From: Heliocybe sulcata
Taxonomy: Eukaryota; Basidiomycota; Agaricomycetes; Gloeophyllales; Gloeophyllaceae
Length of the DNA stretch: 64,000 nucleotides
Assembly: GCA_004369045.1 (NCBI GenBank)
Contig: ML213515.1
Location: 678,684-742,683 of the forward strand
Direction: 5' to 3'
Shown in pieces: positions 42,573-53,165 of this stretch; position 1 is the stretch's first letter, and each line of letters starts with the position of its first letter. A model generated the notes under the pieces. The model saw nothing but the letters and a program-made list of their open reading frames with translations. It searched no databases and was not told the origin of the DNA. Both the position numbers and the translations under genes were made by a program.

Positions 42573-43645
42573 CTATGCCTTAGAGAGAGCCGCAAAGCTT
42601 TCATGAGCCTTCTGCCAGTCCGGGCCGTTCGACACTGCCTTCACGAATTCCTCGCGCTTCGACCAGGCTTTCTTGACCGGCTGCTGCTCCAGCATCCTCT
42701 GCATCCAGTCATGTACGTGCGGAGCTTCCTTAGCCATGTCAAAGTCTCCCTCAGCGAACACGCCGCGGGTCGCGAGCGCCTGCCACGGGAACATTGCCTG
42801 GTTTCCAATTCAGCGATCGCACAGACGAAGCGAAAGTGCGCAAGAAGAGAAACATACCATATCAGCTATGCCAAACTTGTCCCCTACGAGCCATTGGGAC
42901 TTGCTCAGCGCGGTTTCCAGAACGCCGGTGACGCGTCGGATCTCGTCCTGGTACCTCTTCAAGGCAGTGGGAACCCTGAGGAAGGATAAATATGAACGGT
43001 GGGCATATCACTGATGGGTATACAAACGCACTTGACGGGATGCATCATCAAGAAATGCACTGCCTGAGGACCAGAGATTATAAGACGACGCTGGCATGGC
43101 ACTGATCGTAATGCTTACCTGGCCGTAGTACGGGCCTTGGCCCGATGCCTGGAAGAATAGCCATTGCAATACTCGGTACTGCATCAAATCAACTTAGCTG
43201 CCACGATGCATCGGTAGTCTGAGCACGCGACGTACCTGGTCGTTCGGATCGCTATACTTGAACTTCCCCTCCGTATCATACCTATCAACGATGTACAGTA
43301 GAATCGCGCAAGACTCCCAAAGGATGAAGTCGTTATTACTGCATACCAGCGCCAGTCAGCGTCTCTGCAGAAGCGACAGAGGGAAGTCCAAATTACTGAT
43401 GATCAACGATAGCTGGAATACGTCCGTTCGGGTTGATCCCGAGGAATGCCGGTTCCTTATTCTCGCCCTGCATAATATTGAGATAGACAGTCTCGTATGG
43501 CAACCCGAGGGCTTCAAGGAGGAAAGGGATCTTCCAGCCATTCGGACCAAGCTACGCGTATCCGGTCAATATTAAGAGCGGGGTAGATTATTGTGATGAT
43601 ACTTGCGGTACAGCTGTAGAGAGTGAACTGCTTTCCGTGGGACAT
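42573..43645 (-). CDS. Ure2p-like glutathione S-transferase (GST1, intact)
   Basis: Seven exons: 43645-43607, 43551-43397, 43338-43236, 43178-43119, 43063-43032, 42975-42858, 42797-42573 (243 aa). N-terminal thioredoxin-like GST domain: MSHGKQFTLYSCT, LGPNGWKIPFLLEALGLPYE, NPNGRIPAIVDH, and the glutathione-binding WES motif in DFILWESCAILLYIVDRYD. C-terminal helical domain: YRVLQWLFFQASGQGPYYGQ, VTGVLETALSKSQWLVGDKF, MFPWQALATRG. Ure2p-class GSTs conjugate or reduce with glutathione; they are expanded in wood-decay fungi. Intron 1 uses a GC donor (ACC|GCAAGT). All other junctions are GT-AG and keep frame. It lies upstream of B2 on the same strand. Confidence 0.92.
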
Positions 43646-44208
43646 TTTGATGCTGGACAGTGCTGCTGCCTTGATTTGATAGTTAACACTGTGTGGCTGT
43701 CATATATATTCATGTTCCTGCATTACAAAGCGCATTAATGAATAATAGATGTGGAAATCGACCGCGGAAAAGAGACAAGCCACTTACTAAGCACGTAGGT
43801 CGCGGCTGGTAGCCACGTACCGACGTCTAGTATCTTGTATGAACCAGAGTTGACGAAGATAATTGATTACTGTAGTCGCTGGTGTAGCGAATCATAGTGA
43901 GCAGGTTAAATCCGAGGCGACCGGCGTATCAGACCACAGGAACAAAACCGCTCAAAATACCGAGTTCAAGATGTTAGATGGTGTCCGAATATCCGGTGGT
44001 CCATCCAGGCACGCGCGCGTCCTTTCTTGATTGGGCGGCGCCGGTGTTAAAAGACTCTAAGGCGAGATCCGTTCGTCGGACACTCAACGTTGCAACTGAT
44101 ATGGTAAAGAAACAGAGTCCGAGCTATGATTACAACTAGATACACTTACAAGTGCAGGAAACGTCTGAGAGGCGATGCGGAAGGGATACACAGCAGAGAT
44201 TGGGGGGG
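43646..44208. other. Intergenic
   Basis: GST1 promoter and the 3' side of the TFIIF gene. TCATATATATTCATG near 43700 is TATA-like, about 55-65 bp before the GST1 start. No gene. Confidence 0.4.
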
Positions 44209-45349
44209 CTACGAGACCTCTTCCATATCGTCATCCTCGTCGTCATCCTCGTCCTCGTCTTCGTCGTCATCCTCGTCCTTCATAGAGTCCGGTGGCATTT
44301 GCGAAAGGTCGGTATGCATACTTGAGCCAGCAGCACCTTCCGGTTTTACCTGGCAGAAACTCCCATGAACAACAAGAACAAATGAGAAGTAAAACATATG
44401 CCACGCACCCCATCGTCCTTGAAACTGGACTTGAGCTCCCACAAGCCGCTGAACTCGCCGGAGCGGTGCAGTGACGCAATCTCGCTCAAGACCTCCTTCA
44501 GGTACGCCTCTGGCTGCTGTGTGCGCTCGCGCAGCACACGGATGGACCATTGTGGTCTTTCTCGGAACAAGTTGAACAGAAGATCCAATAGCTGGTTCCT
44601 GGGCATACGAGCCATGCGCTCGAACTGGCCCTTGGCTACCCGCTGCTTTGTCGACTGCGAAACGTCAGACTGACAGTCATATGACTTCGAAGAACACCAC
44701 GCACCACTAAATCGGAGAAGCCAGATGGCACTGCACCGCTGCTCAGCATGTTCACCATACCCTGACCACCCGAGACAGATTCTTCGATGCGCTGTATCGA
44801 CCGCTTTGGCTCGTTGTAATGCCGATGCCGAGCACGCATTCGCTCTCGGTAGCTCTCATTGAATACCGGCTTCATATTGCACTCGTGCGCCACACGACCC
44901 GTCATTATCGTCGTCCGCGCACGGCTACCCAGCGCCTGCTCTCGCTCGGCAACGACAATCTGATTCTGTACCTCCCTCTTACCCATCTCAAGGATGAAGA
45001 TGTCGCCCTGGGCGCCAGTAGCGGGGTCTGGAGGGAGGTGGAGAGTGATGTATGGTGATTCGCCAGGACCGTGCTCATAAATTCGGAGAGAGGCCAGCTC
45101 AATGTTATCCGCGTCGATACGCGACCATCTCTCCATAATATGTTTGGGTATCTTGCAATTGCACAGTTCTAGTGGTGAACACGTACTGTAAAAGGGACGG
45201 ATAGACCGTCATACCTTCACGAGCCAGACACGCCCTGCCGCTGCGTCAACCATGAGCGTCTCATTGGGATCAGGCTGTGTCTCTTCTTCTTGTGCGCCCT
45301 GCTCCGCGTCAAACGGTTTCTTCTCATCGTCCATAACAACGTCGTCCAT
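44209..45349 (-). CDS. TFG2: Transcription initiation factor IIF subunit beta (RAP30/Tfg2)
   Basis: Starts MDDVVMDDEKKPFDAEQGAQ, then AAAGRVWLVK and, after an intron, IPKHIMERWSRIDADNIELA, the N-terminal dimerisation barrel. The middle has TGRVAHECNMKPVFNESYRE. The C-terminal winged helix is RMARMPRNQLLDLLFNLFRE, RPQWSIRVLRERTQQPEAYL, KEVLSEIASLHRSGEFSGLW, the signature of TFIIF beta. It ends in an acidic Asp/Glu run (44218-44280) before TAG. It joins RNA polymerase II to the preinitiation complex. Single copy, between two oppositely oriented GST/F-box modules. Confidence 0.93.
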
Positions 45350-46106
45350 GTCGACGGTTTTGTTTCGGTTCAAGAGGGCGAATTATGCACGGGGCTTGTT
45401 GTCGCAGAATAGTCGCAAGGAGACGCACAAGAATCCAATGTTTCGCAAACAAAGCTTTTGTATGTGCGTATTTATTCCAAGTGGCGGAAGACTGCTTGCT
45501 GCACTCAATCTCTCATGCTGGTTATTGCGCGCCAGGACGGTCGACTGACTCGAAGCCGGCGAATATGCGAAACACTGGAAGACCTTTGACTGGCTCGAGA
45601 AGGGCTCTACTGAAGTCCAGAAGATGCATGGCGTCCTATCCATCTTCAGTCGACGCGCCAGGAGGGCCGAATCTGCAATGCAAGGGTGCAGACTTTCTCA
45701 AAAGTCCGGCACTTGCGGGCCTTTGAGACGGTGCGCACTTGCTACAACGCCGTCCCCGAGAAACAAAGCACCTCATGGGGAATTGAGGGCACGACGTTCC
45801 AACGTTGGTTAACTGTTGCACGTCGTGCAAAGTACGTGGCACGACGTGTTCGTGGTAATCCCAACAAACGTCCTGACTGCTATTACGTTCTCGTTCTCTA
45901 GGTGCACTTTGCGACCCTGCCAGTTGCTTCTGGGTTGGCTGATTAAGCATCAGTAATCACCGAACGTCCGCGATTTGTGATCTTTTCTCGCTTACAGTGT
46001 CTCGTTCAATCCCTGGTCTGCGAGGTTGGTTCGCCACTCACTGAACTTACAACGTACAATATAAGTACCAGCAGCTCCCAGTGGAATGCCATCGCCCTCG
46101 TCAGCC
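45350..46106. other. Intergenic with a palindrome cluster, GST2 promoter side
   Basis: 45817-45831 holds TTGCACG-T-CGTGCAA, a 15-nt inverted repeat. It is flanked by GCACGACGTTCCAACG (45789) and GTGGCACGACGTG (45836). No gene; scattered open frames at 45385-45812 have no recognisable similarity. Confidence 0.45.
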
Positions 46107-47194
46107 ATGTCTCACGGAAAGCAATTCACCCTCTACAGCCACAAGGCAGGTGTTAAAGATATTGATTCCCTGTTTCGAATCTTGGTCTAACATACCTTTA
46201 GTTTGGCCCCAACGGATGGAAGGTTGCGTTTCTCTTCGAAGAGCTTGGATTAACGTATGAGACGGTATGGCTGGAGTTCGATAAGAAACAGCAGAAGCAG
46301 TCGCCGCATATCGACCTCAACCCTAATGGACGCATCCCTAGTATTGTCGACCATCAGTAAGCTGCTGGGCTCAACCTCACGTTGCCGCTGCTTCTAACGT
46401 TCCAATCTGTGTCATATCAACAATGACTTTGTGCTGTGGGAGTCGAACACTATCCTTCTTTATTTAGTGGACAAGTACGACAAAGAGGGGAAGTTCAAAT
46501 TGAGCAATCCGAACGACAAGGTATACTTGTCGTTCTCCTCCAAAATTTCTGTCACCTGATGTCCATGCAGTACCGCGAATTACAGTGGCTGTTCTTCCAA
46601 GCATCCGGGCAAGGTCCCTACTACGGTCAGGTGCATTCTCTCATTGTTACGAAACAAGGACGAGAGGTAATAACGCCTGATTAGGCGACGCACTTCCTCT
46701 TCAACCACCCCGTCAGGTAAGACATCCTACGCGACACCGCTTCAGAATAGTCTGGATGACACGGTCCGTTTAGGGTTCCCACCGCTGCGAAGCACTATCT
46801 GGATGAAGTCAAGCGGGTTGTCAGCGTCCTGGAATCTGTGCTGAGCAAGCAAGAATGGCTTGTTGGAGGGAAGTTCGGGCTCGCTGACCTTGTAAGTTCT
46901 TTCTACCCTTCAGTGGTGTCGCAATAGAAATCTGATCTCTATCTTCGGAAGGCATTCTTTCCGTGGCATGACAACGCTGTGCGTTTGATGTTTGCGCCAG
47001 GCACAGATGGCCTCGCTAAGGATGCTCCCCACGTCCACGCGTGGTATGAGCGGCTGAAGGAGCGGCCTTCCATCAAGAAATGCTGGGCTGAACGTGAGGA
47101 AGGCGTCAGGGCGTCAGGCATAATGGAGAAGGTTCCCACTGCTCTCCAGAGTATTGAGGATGCCTCAAAGCCGTGGCCACCTGTTCTGTTCTAA
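46107..47194 (+). CDS. Ure2p-like glutathione S-transferase (GST2), probably splice-dead
   Basis: Exons equivalent to GST1: 46107-46145, 46202-46356, 46421-46520, 46571-46630, 46685-46716, 46774-46891, 46952-47194, which would give 248 aa. Segments: MSHGKQFTLYSHK, FGPNGWKVAFLFEELGLTYE, NPNGRIPSIVDHH, DFVLWESNTILLYLVDKYDK, REL-QWLFFQASGQGPYYGQ, FFPWHDNAVRLMFAPGTDGL. Intron 1 again starts with GC (AAG|GCAGGT). Intron 2 has a good donor (CATCA|GTAAGC) and a CTAAC branch site but no AG before the exon: the expected position reads ATATCAA|CAATGAC. The next AG breaks the frame, and retention gives HQ-stop. Otherwise intact, so loss is recent, or rare splicing is used. Confidence 0.8.
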
Positions 47195-48188
47195 GCTGTA
47201 TTAGCCCAGGGATACCGTGATCATTAATCATGCATATGTTGGATCACCCGCGTAGCGCCTTGTGAGACACAGCCATAATAACTGAAGCTCGGGTATGAAC
47301 AGTCGTATGGATAAAGTCTGCCTGAAGGCCGAGCGGAAGACCCGCGTCCGGTAAATGCAAAGTAGGAATATACGATACTGACACCGATCCGAAGACGACA
47401 TAGAGGAAAATCTCTGAACTTTCAGTCACAAAGGATGATTGTGGGCTCGAGGGTCGGAAAATATTGCCCACTCATGTTCTCCTTTACGCTTTACAAAGCA
47501 GCGCACGCAGTTGTCACCAGCGAATTAATATAACGTGTGGAGAGCGTTCGATCCGTGATTTGTTGATTCACAACAATACGCTCATGCGCATAGTATTGCT
47601 GGCAGACATATATCTAGAAATGGTTACCGATACTCGTTCAGATTATGTGCTCAGACCATTGTTCGCCCCACAGAATATAGAGAGGAAGATAACAGCTCCC
47701 GCCAGGGAGGACTGAAAGGAAGGGCGTGGGAACGTCTGGCCACTCTGCGAAGAGCAAACATGCCCGCGATTCGTTACAGCCGCGAGTGCCTCTTTACCTC
47801 GCTGCCACGGAAATCTCGACCGTAGACGCTCTACCTTTCTCCTCGCCATATACTCGACTACGAAGAGACTTCTATAGGCGCCATCAACACTTCTGATCTG
47901 TCTCTGAAGCGTATATCGTATGTCTATTGTCTTTGCCTTTGTACAGGCAGGTATTCAGAATTCAGATCGCTTTCGCCACCAGACAACTCAAACCACTTTC
48001 GCGCTCCAAGATCCTGTCTAAACTGTCTTCAGCTATCCGTGAAATCCATCCAACCACGTCAGACAAAGAGGTCAGAGATAAGCAAATCCACTTTCTCGCC
48101 GTGGCACGCCCGATCGTGCCACGGCTACCTCACCTACCTTATCATCCTTCCTGCACTAGTCTGACATTTCTCTTATTCCTTGCAGAAA
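47195..48188. other. Spacer between GST2 and B3; B3 promoter and 5'UTR
   Basis: No gene in 47195-47900. A candidate 5'UTR intron at 48071-48185 (GAG|GTCAGAG ... CTTGCAG|AAAATGG, 115 nt) ends 3 bases before the B3 start codon. Confidence 0.45.
48099..48124. promoter_or_regulatory. Perfect inverted repeat with GTGGCAC arms upstream of B3
   Basis: Left arm CCGTGGCACG (48099-48108), spacer CCCGAT, right arm CGTGCCACGG (48115-48124). It lies inside the presumed 5'UTR intron, 65-90 bp before the B3 ATG, where the other family-B genes have single or tandem heptamers. The symmetry suggests a dimeric protein site or an RNA hairpin. Confidence 0.6.
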
Positions 48189-49802
48189 ATGGCTTTCGCT
48201 CCCATTTCCATGAACACAATGCCCGTGGAGATTGTGGAGAAGATCTTTGTTGACGCAACCAATATCAGAAGGCAGCAAGATCGGATGAGGGTACTCTTGA
48301 TGATGACGCATATTTCCAGGAAGGTGCGAGAGATCGTGACAAGAAAGAGGGAACTGTGGAACTTCATCAACACTGACAAACCCGCCCTCGCTGCTATGTT
48401 CCTGGAGCGCTCAGCGCAGCCGGATGTCAGTCTCGCCTTGACTGAGCCTGGCGACGAGCAGAGGGCGTCCGAGTTCTTCGATGTCCTGGAGCTCTACTCG
48501 GAGAAGATTGTCTCCTTGCACATAGATATCCCCGGCGCTCTTTGGGAGAGATTCTGTACGGAGAGGGCGCCCGAGATGTGGCAGATGACGAACTTGCTGC
48601 GCGCTCAGTTCTGGCACCAGGTTGGCAACGACAGATATACCATACCTTCTACCGTCGTCCTTCCCTTCGTAACCCCGGCTTTGAAGGAGCTGATGACCTT
48701 CAGGATTCCCCTCCGAGCGATGCAGCCGCTATTGTCAGCTACTATCGAGGATCTCAAGGTCTCGGACAATACTAAACCGGCAACCGAAGATGTCTGGACC
48801 GCGTTGTCTGCGACGCCAAACGTGAGACACCTGAGTTTCGGCGCGACCGTGGTAGATGACGCGAAAAAACGCGACGTCGACGTTCCTCAGCTGGAGAAGC
48901 TCAGCCTCCGTCTCGTGAACAGGCCCGCGGCCGAGGTGTTCACCCACCTTATACATCCCGGAAAGGCGCGTATCAATCTAGACATCATCAGCGACGACCT
49001 GGATGAGACCCGAGACATTATCAACACCATCGGTCCAAAGATAAATGCAATTGCTATCGAAAACGACTATACCATGTGCGTGCTGTACCACTACAGCACC
49101 ACTAACACAACTGTGGTGCTGTCGCCGCCTTCCACACGCGACGCGTTGACGGAGGAGGAAGACGGTGAAACGGGACCAAGATTGGAGTTGGTAATACAAC
49201 AGTATATCGAGGAGGAAGAGGCCCTCCTATACGATGCCTTAGCAGAGGCGCTCGGTCCAACACTGGATCAGATTAGGGTCCTCAAGATCCACGAAATGCG
49301 GTTGTACAACGATCCGAGCCTCGAGCCCACGCATGACCTCATAGGCCCGTTTCCGACACGTCTCATTCGTAGGAAGAAGCAAATCTGGTCTATGCCAGAG
49401 GAAATCTGGGTGCTTGCCTGCCCATGTGTACAGAATATGGCGTTGCGCTACGTGCGGTTCCGCAAGACGTTCCGCGAGCATAACAAGGACGATTTCGTGG
49501 ACCTCCTGTCGAGGTCCATTAAGCACTCCCAGTTAGGAGAATACAAAATGAATCTCACAATCGACTACCCGGTGAATTTGAAGGAAACGGAGGTCGCGGA
49601 TCTGGAGAAGACAATTGGTACCATTCACCGGATTGGTCCGATCGGGAAGGAGGACGGTGGAAACACGGAGGATGACACGGTTGAGATCTTTGGAGAGAGG
49701 GAGATTGGTTGGCTGGAGGAAGACGACGAGTCAGAAGAAGAAGCTGGAGATACCGACGAGGACGACAGCGAGGAGGAGGATGGTGTCGAAGATTCTCTAT
49801 AA
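48189..49802 (+). CDS. F-box protein, family B (copy B3)
   Basis: Single-exon coding region, 537 aa, from MAFAPISMNTMPVEIVEKIF just after the intron acceptor TTGCAG. F-box at about residues 8-55 (MTHISRKVREIVTRKRELWN). The leucine-rich middle keeps the family landmarks PALKELMTF, VWTALSATPNVRHLSFGATV, HDLIGPFPTRLIRRKKQIW, YVRFRKTFREHNKDDFVDLL, and the C-terminal INLTIDYPVNL-type strand (MNLTIDYPVNLKETEV). It ends in a strongly acidic tail (ESEEEAGDTDEDDSEEEDGV). More diverged from B1/B2 than they are from each other, closer to B4. GST2 lies directly upstream on the same strand. Confidence 0.87.
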   Translation: MAFAPISMNTMPVEIVEKIFVDATNIRRQQDRMRVLLMMTHISRKVREIVTRKRELWNFINTDKPALAAMFLERSAQPDVSLALTEPGDEQRASEFFDVLELYSEKIVSLHIDIPGALWERFCTERAPEMWQMTNLLRAQFWHQVGNDRYTIPSTVVLPFVTPALKELMTFRIPLRAMQPLLSATIEDLKVSDNTKPATEDVWTALSATPNVRHLSFGATVVDDAKKRDVDVPQLEKLSLRLVNRPAAEVFTHLIHPGKARINLDIISDDLDETRDIINTIGPKINAIAIENDYTMCVLYHYSTTNTTVVLSPPSTRDALTEEEDGETGPRLELVIQQYIEEEEALLYDALAEALGPTLDQIRVLKIHEMRLYNDPSLEPTHDLIGPFPTRLIRRKKQIWSMPEEIWVLACPCVQNMALRYVRFRKTFREHNKDDFVDLLSRSIKHSQLGEYKMNLTIDYPVNLKETEVADLEKTIGTIHRIGPIGKEDGGNTEDDTVEIFGEREIGWLEEDDESEEEAGDTDEDDSEEEDGVEDSL

Positions 49803-51339
49803 CAAGCAAAGGGTGAGTTAAACAAGGAGAAATGCGAGGCAGAAGAAGAAGAGTAGGGTTGCGGCCACCGAGAGCGACATTGTAGGGGTCAACGAAGAGC
49901 ATTGTTGGAGAAGAAACGGTGGCGGATCTTGAGTAGAATTGAGTAGGTGGCCGGAGAAGTTCCTTCTGAATATTCCCTTTGGATGTATACGATAGCAGTT
50001 AACACCTAGAGCATGAATAGCGTGCGCGAGGATAGTCACACCAGCCCGTACGATTCGTTCCTCGGCGACACTCCTCTGGTGTTCCATAGCTCGCCGAGGA
50101 AGAGGAGGAGGGATTGCATGCGTTGCCGTACGCTTTGTGCCATGGCATCCGGCAATCGCCGCCGCTCCAAATGCCCAAATGCGCCGTCGCCGACCGTCCT
50201 GCTCTCGACAGCGGTGTACAGGGAGAAATCAATATCTATTTCTTTGGCCATAGGTATGCCGCCTGCGTACTGACTTGCAACACTTTAAGCCTCAGCGGCC
50301 CTGCATTGCGATTATTCACCTCGCCGAATTTCGTGCTTATCTTAATATCTTGACCAGGTATAACAGACCTCGCCCCACCAAACTCGGCCTTCGACACGTC
50401 TCTCGTCAAGAGAGACCTGGTTCTGAATGCAGGACGTGAGTGTTACCAGCCTGCGGTGTTCTTCCCTTTATATTCTCATTCCTTCTGTCCCCCTGACTAG
50501 GTTCATCGATATATCCTAGAACAACGTACATAAGATATGTTGGCAAAGCCATCCAGGTATGTTCTTTATTCTCCCTTCGCTTGCTGCAGCCTTGGAATCA
50601 GCTGATGCCGCAATAGTCCTTTTGTGCTAGTGCCGGCCAGCTTAGAATGCCAGTGCACCGGGGTGTGGAAGATATCGTCGGCATCTCAGGCACGACGCTT
50701 AAGCACGGCAACACATTCTAGGTTCTTATGAGTTTCTTAACTCGCAAAGCGGTGGCCGATCACGACGATGCCATTGCGACCGTCCCGGAGATGCTCCACC
50801 GCTCTCATGGAAGCTAAATCACTACTGCTTTCGTTGGGAAGAAAACTTGCTCTACATGCGAAACGGCGACTGCCAGTATGATTCTGGGGGCTCGCGTATT
50901 TTCCTCGGTGAGTATGCTTTCATTATACGCCACCTCGAGAAGAGTCTTATCAAATCAAAAAGCGGACATTTGCTTTTAGGTCGCAAGCCAAAATTCCGGA
51001 GACCCCTTCTGTGGGAGCGAAGCCCACTTCTCCCAGTGTGATCTGCTCAATTTTAGGTACAAATGGCACTCACTAACGGTAATGCGACGCGAAAGAGCCT
51101 GCGTCATGCTTTTATAGTTCAAAATTCAATCCACCGGAACAGTTTTCCTGCAGTTGATGGGGACCAAGGCTGGTGTCTCGCAAGCTCACCGGGCAGATAT
51201 ATCAACTTCCGGAGACCGAGAGATAAAGGCCCCCTCTGAGGGCATCCGCGTCATTTTGGCCATAATGACTGCTGTCCATTTGATACGGTACGTACCAGCG
51301 GGCACACACCGTCACAAAGAGGGCATATGACTTGACAAG
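49803..51339. other. Intergenic, 1.5 kb
   Basis: No gene recognised. A minus run at 50251-50036 (MAKEIDIDFSLYTAVESRTV onward, 71 codons) and a plus run at about 50358-50429 (ITDLAPPNSAFDTSLVKRDL) look coding-like but have no family resemblance or splice partners I can defend. Confidence 0.35.
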
Positions 51340-52300
51340 TGAGTTATTCCTATATTGGCTCCAACGGCTGGAAAGTTGCGTTTCTTCTGGAAGAACTGGA
51401 GCTAACCTACGAGACGGTGAGGCTTTAGTTCAACAAGAACGAGCAGAAACAATCGTCCCATATGGATTTAAACCCTCATGGCCGCATCCCAACTCTTATC
51501 GATCACCAGTAAGTCATCGTTGCTAACTGTTGCACTGGTATTGAGTCGAATTCTGTCGAATCGCAATGGCGACCTTGTCATTTGGGAGTCGAATGTCATT
51601 CTCCTATACCTTGCGGATGACTACGACAAAGAAGGGAAGTTTAGACTGAACGACCCCAAGGACAAGGTATGACAAACGTTCTTGTCTTGGAATTATCCTG
51701 ACGTCCGGAGTTGCTGTAGTACCGGTGGCTGATGTTTCAAGCTTCGTGCCAGGTCCCTACTTTGGACAGGTGCATCCCGTGCTGCTGCGGAGGCTGAAAT
51801 TGAGGGGAACACTGGCCACTTCCTAGGCGACGCACTTTCTCTACTATCACATCGTCAAGTAGGACGTTCGTATGCACAATGTTTCACAGCGGCTCTGATA
51901 AGTGCACTGTTTAGGGTTCCCACTGCTGTCGAGCGCTATCAGGATGAAACGAAGCGGGTCATCAGCGTTCTCGGGTCGGTACTGAGCAAGCAGAAATGGC
52001 TAGTCGGGGATAGATTTGGTCTCGCTGACATTGTAAGTTGCTATACAACCTTGACGTTGGCATATTCACGTCTGATCTGGATCATGTAAGGCGCTGCTCC
52101 CATGGCATGATGTTGCATGGCATTTTGCGTTTACTCCAGGGACATATGACATTGCCATAGACGCTCCTTGCGTTCAGGCATGGCACGAGCGGTTGAAGGA
52201 GCGACCTTCCATCGCGAGATGTTGGGCTCCACGTGAAGAAGGCGTCACAGAGTCCGGAATAATTATAGGGTCTCTCTTGCTTTTAAGAGCATCGAAGAGG
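51340..52300 (+). pseudogene. Decayed Ure2p-like GST (GST3)
   Basis: Collinear with GST2 but exon 1 is missing and the acceptor before GSNGWKVAFLLEELELTYET is not AG. The next codons read VRL-stop-FNKNEQK where GST2 has VWLEFDKKQQK. Exon 3 is recognisable (DLVIWESNVILLYLADDYDK). Exon 4 has a 9-base deletion and a one-base shift (MFQASCQVPTLD). Later exons read VLSKQKWLVGDRFGLADI and RLKERPSIARCWAPREEGVT. Clearly a pseudogene. It stands upstream of B4 in the same orientation, repeating the GST-F-box order. Confidence 0.88.
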
Positions 52301-53165
52301 TTTCGCAGCAGTGAGCACGTACTCCAAGATTATATTTATGCTCCATGTATCTCTGAGCGACTGTGCGTAGGGAGCAAGAGCCGCCCATTATTTATCTGTT
52401 AGAATTTTATCAGCAATGGCTTTACTCGCAGAGGATGGCTCACAGAAATATTGATAATACCATTTCACAACCGAAGATAGTGGATATGCTCGGAGCATGT
52501 GCAATTGAAGTTGGACCATTTGCACGACTGCCGTCTTGTAGAATAATAAGATTGAGCATCGTAGGCGGTATATTCACGTGTATTATCTCATGATGCAGTT
52601 AGTGAGCACAGTATCATGCACGATATTATACTGTCCGACATCATGGATGTCCTCGTTGTCTATAGCCATGCAGCCCTACATAGACGGTATCACGAGAGGA
52701 TTATTATCGGCTCAGGAAAGCCGTGGGAATATTCAGCCACAACCTCGTGAGCGCGCGTTCGTTGTTCCTCCGTGCCACAAGAGAAACATCACTCGAGACA
52801 TTTGCTCTTCCTCATACCCCGAGCTCTCAACGACTCACAGAATCCTCAACATTACTAGCACTTGTACTCTCACGCCGAAATAAACATTGTACGTTGCTGC
52901 CCTCCGTGGCTGTGGCACTACGAGTTTAATCTATCCCCTGCACCAGAAAACCCAACTCCATTCCCCAACCGAAGCGTCCGAAGCGTACCATAACTTATCA
53001 TTCACTCGAATACTAATCCTTCAAGTTCAATCGACACCGACAGAATCAGGTAAGGCATTCGCGTTCAATTTATACTCTGTTGGATCCGACCGTGCCACAC
53101 CTACCACACCTTACCATTCGTCCTTCCATCTCAATCTGACCCTACCCTTCTCTTCTCAGGACATC
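52301..53165. other. Spacer, B4 promoter and 5'UTR intron
   Basis: No gene. Candidate 5'UTR intron 53050-53159 (ATCAG|GTAAGGCATT ... CTTCTCAG|GACATCATGG, 110 nt) carries GTGCCAC at 53092-53098, 68-74 bp before the ATG. Further heptamers stand at 52772-52778 and 52912-52918. The donor GTAAGGCATT is identical to that of B5. Confidence 0.55.

Noticed and set aside
44218-44280. Trinucleotide microsatellite (TCG/TCC/TCA)
   Set aside because: It encodes the acidic tail of TFIIF beta, a normal feature of that protein.
52887-53165. N-terminal extension of B4 upstream of ATG 53166
   Set aside because: Same reasoning: the frame passes through a likely 5'UTR intron ending 6 bases before the conserved ATGGCGTTC start.
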